Under the pieces are notes generated by a model. The model searched no databases. It worked only from the letters and a program-made list of their open reading frames with translations, and was not told where the DNA came from. Shown here piece by piece: positions 4,324 through 6,620 of a stretch of DNA of 6,620 nt (the stretch's first letter is position 1; each line of letters begins with the position of its first letter). Origin of the DNA: Spirochaetaceae bacterium (GTDB lineage Bacteria; Spirochaetota; Spirochaetia; UBA9216); the NCBI GenBank assembly GCA_028527945.1, contig JAQQAK010000001.1, forward strand, positions 1-6,620, read 5' to 3'. The translations under genes and the position numbers were made by a program.

Positions 4324-5358
4324 ATGCTTAATGGAGAATATAACTCTTTAAAAGACGGCTCTGAAAATCCACTACGGCCAAAAGCTTTATCTGAGTTTTT
4401 AGGACAGAAAACGATTAAAAGCAATTTATCTGTATTTATTAAAGCCGCTAATGATAGAAAAGAAAGTCTTGATCATGTATTTTTATGCGGACCTCCAGGC
4501 CTTGGAAAAACTACATTAGCAGGTATTATTGCAAATGAGCTTGGCGCAGAACTTAAAGTAACCAGTGCTCCGGCAATAGAAAAGCCAAAAGATTTAGCCG
4601 GAATCCTCACAGGAATAACAGAAAGATGTGTATTTTTTATAGATGAAATACATCGATTAAAACCTGCAATAGAAGAAATGCTATACATTGCAATGGAAGA
4701 CTATGAGATGGACTGGGTTATTGGCCAGGGGCCTTCTGCCCGAAATATTAGAATTCCAATCCCTAAATTTACGCTCATTGGTGCGACTACAAAAGCAGGG
4801 GCCGTAGCAAGTCCGTTATATAGCCGTTTTGGAATCTCATGTAGAATGGATTTCTATAGTTTAAAAGATATTCAGAATATTATAAAACGTTCATCAACAA
4901 TTCTAAAAGTACAAATAGAACCAGATGCGGTAGAACTTTTGGCAAAATGTTCAAGAGGGACTCCACGAGTAGCAAACAGACTTTTGCGCCGAATGAGAGA
5001 TTTTGCGCATGTTGAAAATAGCGACATAATTAATAAAGAAATAGTAAAAAGCGGTTTAAAGCGTTTAGAAATTGATGAATTAGGACTTGAACGTTTAGAC
5101 AGACAAATCCTTCGCTTAATTATCGAACGCTATGATGGAGGACCTGTAGGAGCAGAAACACTTGCAATATCAGCAGGAGAAGCTGTTGAATCTTTAGAAG
5201 ATTTTTATGAACCATACCTTATTCAACAAGGTTTTTTAAAACGGACTCCAAGAGGCCGAATGGTTACAGATTTAGCTTATACACATTTAGGGCTTCCAAT
5301 AAACACACAAAAAACTACACACAGGAATAATGATGAAAACCAGTCACTTCTCTTTTGA
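4324..5358 (+). CDS. ruvB: Holliday junction branch migration DNA helicase RuvB
   Basis: RuvB is the hexameric AAA+ ATPase that pumps DNA through the RuvA-bound junction. Counting from the ATG at 4324 the protein has 344 residues. It shows LRPKALSEFLGQ (17-28), Walker A GPPGLGKT (56-63), Walker B FFIDEIHRL (104-112), sensor 1 LIGATTKAGA (151-160), a putative arginine finger Arg168 in SPLYSRFG, sensor 2 RGTPRVANRLLRR (211-223), and the C-terminal winged helix with GGPVGAETLA, YEPYLIQQGFLKRTPRGR and HLGLP. Everything needed for activity is present. The start is uncertain: the ATG has no Shine-Dalgarno, while AGGAAGGA at 4267-4274 fits an in-frame ATT (4279) or ACG (4282), which would add 15 or 14 residues. 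The given coordinates are the conservative canonical-codon choice. The last 26 bases overlap queA in another frame. Confidence 0.96.
   Translation: MLNGEYNSLKDGSENPLRPKALSEFLGQKTIKSNLSVFIKAANDRKESLDHVFLCGPPGLGKTTLAGIIANELGAELKVTSAPAIEKPKDLAGILTGITERCVFFIDEIHRLKPAIEEMLYIAMEDYEMDWVIGQGPSARNIRIPIPKFTLIGATTKAGAVASPLYSRFGISCRMDFYSLKDIQNIIKRSSTILKVQIEPDAVELLAKCSRGTPRVANRLLRRMRDFAHVENSDIINKEIVKSGLKRLEIDELGLERLDRQILRLIIERYDGGPVGAETLAISAGEAVESLEDFYEPYLIQQGFLKRTPRGRMVTDLAYTHLGLPINTQKTTHRNNDENQSLLF
5323..5326 (+). promoter_or_regulatory. queA ribosome-binding site inside ruvB
   Basis: AGGA lies 3 bases before the ATG at 5330 and 6 bases before the ATG at 5333. The spacing favours the second of the two adjacent in-frame ATGs, giving the family-typical N-terminus MKTSHFSFDLPQELIAQ. 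Confidence 0.65.
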
Positions 5359-6364
5359 TCTGCCACAAGAGCTTATAGCACAGTATCCGGCAGACAAACG
5401 TGATGAATCAAGATTAATGTTATTAAACAGAAAAAACGGAACTGTTGAACATTACAGTATTAAAGATTTACCAAATCTACTTCCAAAAAAATCTCTAATT
5501 GTCTTTAATAATTCTCGAGTAAGAAAAGCAAGAATATACGGAGAATCTGAAACAGGTGGAAAAGTTGAGTTTCTATTATTAAAATCTTTATCAGAAGAAC
5601 GTACTACTTGGCTTTCAATGGTTTCAAAATCAAAAAAACAAAAGATTGGTAAAGTATTTAGTTTTGATTCAGGATTGAAAGGTCAGATTACAGGCATAGA
5701 AGATAGTCATCGAATTGTTGAATTTTCAGAAGCTGTTACAGAAAATTGGTTAGACAAATATGGGAAAATGCCTCTTCCTCCTTATATAAAAAGAGAAGAG
5801 GAGTTCTCTGACGCGGAGAGATATCAGACTATTTATTCAAAAAATACAGGCTCTGTCGCGGCTCCTACGGCCGGTCTTCATTTTACAGATGAAATCCTTG
5901 AGAAAATTTCTGAACTCGGAATAGAAACAGCGTTTTTAACGCTTCATGTAGGCCTGGGAACATTTCTGCCTGTAAGAAGTGAAAATCTTGAAGAACATAA
6001 AATGCATTCTGAAGAATATGAAATAACAAAAGAAACAGCAGATAAAATAAATAATGCAATAAACGAAGGTCGTGATATAATAGCAGTCGGAACTACATCG
6101 GTTAGAACACTTGAATCAGAAGCTATGAGACTTAATTCAAGACGTGTAGAAGAAGGAAAACGCAGTACAGATATATTTATATATCCGGGAAAAGAGTTCA
6201 AAATAGTGGATCATATGGTGACTAATTTTCATACACCTGAATCATCACTTTTAATGCTTGTTTCCGCTTTTGCCGGAAAAGATAATATTGATACAGCATA
6301 CCAAAAAGCAATTGAAAAGAAATATCATTTTTTTTCTTATGGCGATGCAATGTTTATTCTTTAA
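5333..6364 (+). CDS. queA: S-adenosylmethionine:tRNA ribosyltransferase-isomerase QueA
   Basis: QueA transfers and rearranges the ribose of SAM onto preQ1 at the wobble position of tRNAs with GUN anticodons, forming epoxyqueuosine, the penultimate step to queuosine. The 343-residue protein matches the family length. Motifs in order are FDLPQELIAQYPADKRDESRLM (8-29), FNNSRVRKARIYGE (58-71, more often NDTRV in relatives), GKMPLPPYIKR (144-154), the signature YQTIYSKNTGSVAAPTAGLHFT (164-185), LHVGLGTFLPV (204-214), HKMHSEEY (222-229), AVGTTSVRTLES (251-262), TDIFIYPGKEFK (279-290), TNFHTPESSLLMLVSAFAG (297-315) and FFSYGDAM (333-340). It begins inside the end of ruvB, so it is co-transcribed and probably translationally coupled. 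An ATG one codon upstream (5330) is possible but too near the AGGA. Other queuosine genes such as tgt are not in the window. The TAA at 6362-6364 completes the gene. Confidence 0.97.
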   Translation: MKTSHFSFDLPQELIAQYPADKRDESRLMLLNRKNGTVEHYSIKDLPNLLPKKSLIVFNNSRVRKARIYGESETGGKVEFLLLKSLSEERTTWLSMVSKSKKQKIGKVFSFDSGLKGQITGIEDSHRIVEFSEAVTENWLDKYGKMPLPPYIKREEEFSDAERYQTIYSKNTGSVAAPTAGLHFTDEILEKISELGIETAFLTLHVGLGTFLPVRSENLEEHKMHSEEYEITKETADKINNAINEGRDIIAVGTTSVRTLESEAMRLNSRRVEEGKRSTDIFIYPGKEFKIVDHMVTNFHTPESSLLMLVSAFAGKDNIDTAYQKAIEKKYHFFSYGDAMFIL

Positions 6365-6408
6365 TTTTCAAAAGTAAAAATATTTGAAGTTTATTAAACG
6401 GGGTTAGA

Positions 6409-6620
6409 ATGAAAATAATTATTTTAGGAGCTGGTACAAGAGGATTTCAGATTTCAAAACATCTTATAGAAGAAAAAAAAGATGTTGTCTTAATTGAAAC
6501 TGATCCGCAAAAAGCTTCTATGGCATCTTCAAAGTTAGACTGTATGGTTATAAACGGTTCTGGTACTTCTATAGACATTCTTAAAGAAGCAGGAATTGAA
6601 AATACTGATATTTTTATTGC
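6409..6620 (+). CDS. trkA: TrkA-family potassium uptake regulator, 3' end cut off by the window
   Basis: The first 70 codons of an NAD-binding RCK/TrkA-N domain protein, open to the end of the window. MKIIILGAGTRGFQISKHL carries the Rossmann motif GxGxxG (GAGTRG). LIETDPQKA ends the second strand with an acidic residue for ribose binding, and LDCMVINGSGTSIDILKEAGIENTDIFIA matches the pattern in which a Gly-rich turn is followed by the third and fourth strand region. In this family, such cytoplasmic subunits bind a nucleotide and gate a membrane K+ transporter (TrkH/TrkG or KtrB). Whether it has one RCK unit (KtrA-like) or two (TrkA-like) cannot be seen. GGGG at 6400-6403, 5 bases before the ATG, is a weak ribosome-binding site. 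It follows queA by 44 bases with no terminator, so it may belong to the same transcript, although its function is unrelated. Confidence 0.88.
   Translation, partial: MKIIILGAGTRGFQISKHLIEEKKDVVLIETDPQKASMASSKLDCMVINGSGTSIDILKEAGIENTDIFI

Noticed and set aside
4304..4349. Short frame starting at ATG 4304 as the product of the ruvB ribosome-binding site
   Set aside because: It is out of frame with ruvB, ends after about 15 codons, resembles nothing, and lies about 30 bases from the Shine-Dalgarno.
3826..4424. Two - strand reading frames opposite ruvA and the start of ruvB
   Set aside because: No recognisable domains or ribosome-binding sites; both lie fully opposite or across well-supported genes.
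6365..6408. Terminator or promoter between queA and trkA
   Set aside because: TTCAAA/TTTGAA (6367-6372, 6383-6388) gives only a 6-bp AT stem with a 10-base loop and no U-tract, and no -35/-10 pair with sound spacing is seen.

Overview
The window is an AT-rich (roughly one-third GC by eye) bacterial housekeeping segment. Protein resemblance, low GC and gene content suggest a spirochaete of the Treponema type. That assignment rests on recalled resemblance only, and I would give it about 0.6.

Layout: positions 1-1234 hold the 3' part of a serine hydroxymethyltransferase gene (glyA, + strand). A compact GC-rich hairpin (1242-1258) with U-rich tracts on both sides separates it from a convergent sirtuin-type NAD-dependent protein deacylase (1261-1974, - strand). 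A gap of about 420 bases (1975-2398) follows. It is very AT-rich and carries no gene I can support, but it has two promoter-like sequences pointing right and two inverted repeats. From 2399 to the end, everything reads on the + strand as one tight cluster: yebC, ruvC, ruvA, ruvB, queA and the first 70 codons of a TrkA-family gene cut off by the window edge. No terminator-like structure is visible between yebC and trkA. ruvC and ruvA abut (TGAATG), and queA starts inside the end of ruvB.

Function: RuvA, RuvB and RuvC form the complete Holliday-junction branch-migration and resolution machine. YebC is a translation or regulatory factor commonly found beside ruvC. QueA makes the epoxyqueuosine precursor of queuosine in tRNA and often follows ruvB. 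GlyA feeds one-carbon and glycine metabolism, the sirtuin removes acyl groups from lysines, and TrkA gates potassium uptake.

I found no mobile element, CRISPR array, RNA gene or evidently new multi-gene system. The points most worth a second look are at the RNA and signal level. One is a near-perfect 17-bp inverted repeat inside the ruvA coding sequence. Another is a strong ribosome-binding site upstream of ruvB that points to an ATT or ACG start rather than the downstream ATG. ruvC lacks a Shine-Dalgarno sequence, and the yebC promoter and leader are structured.
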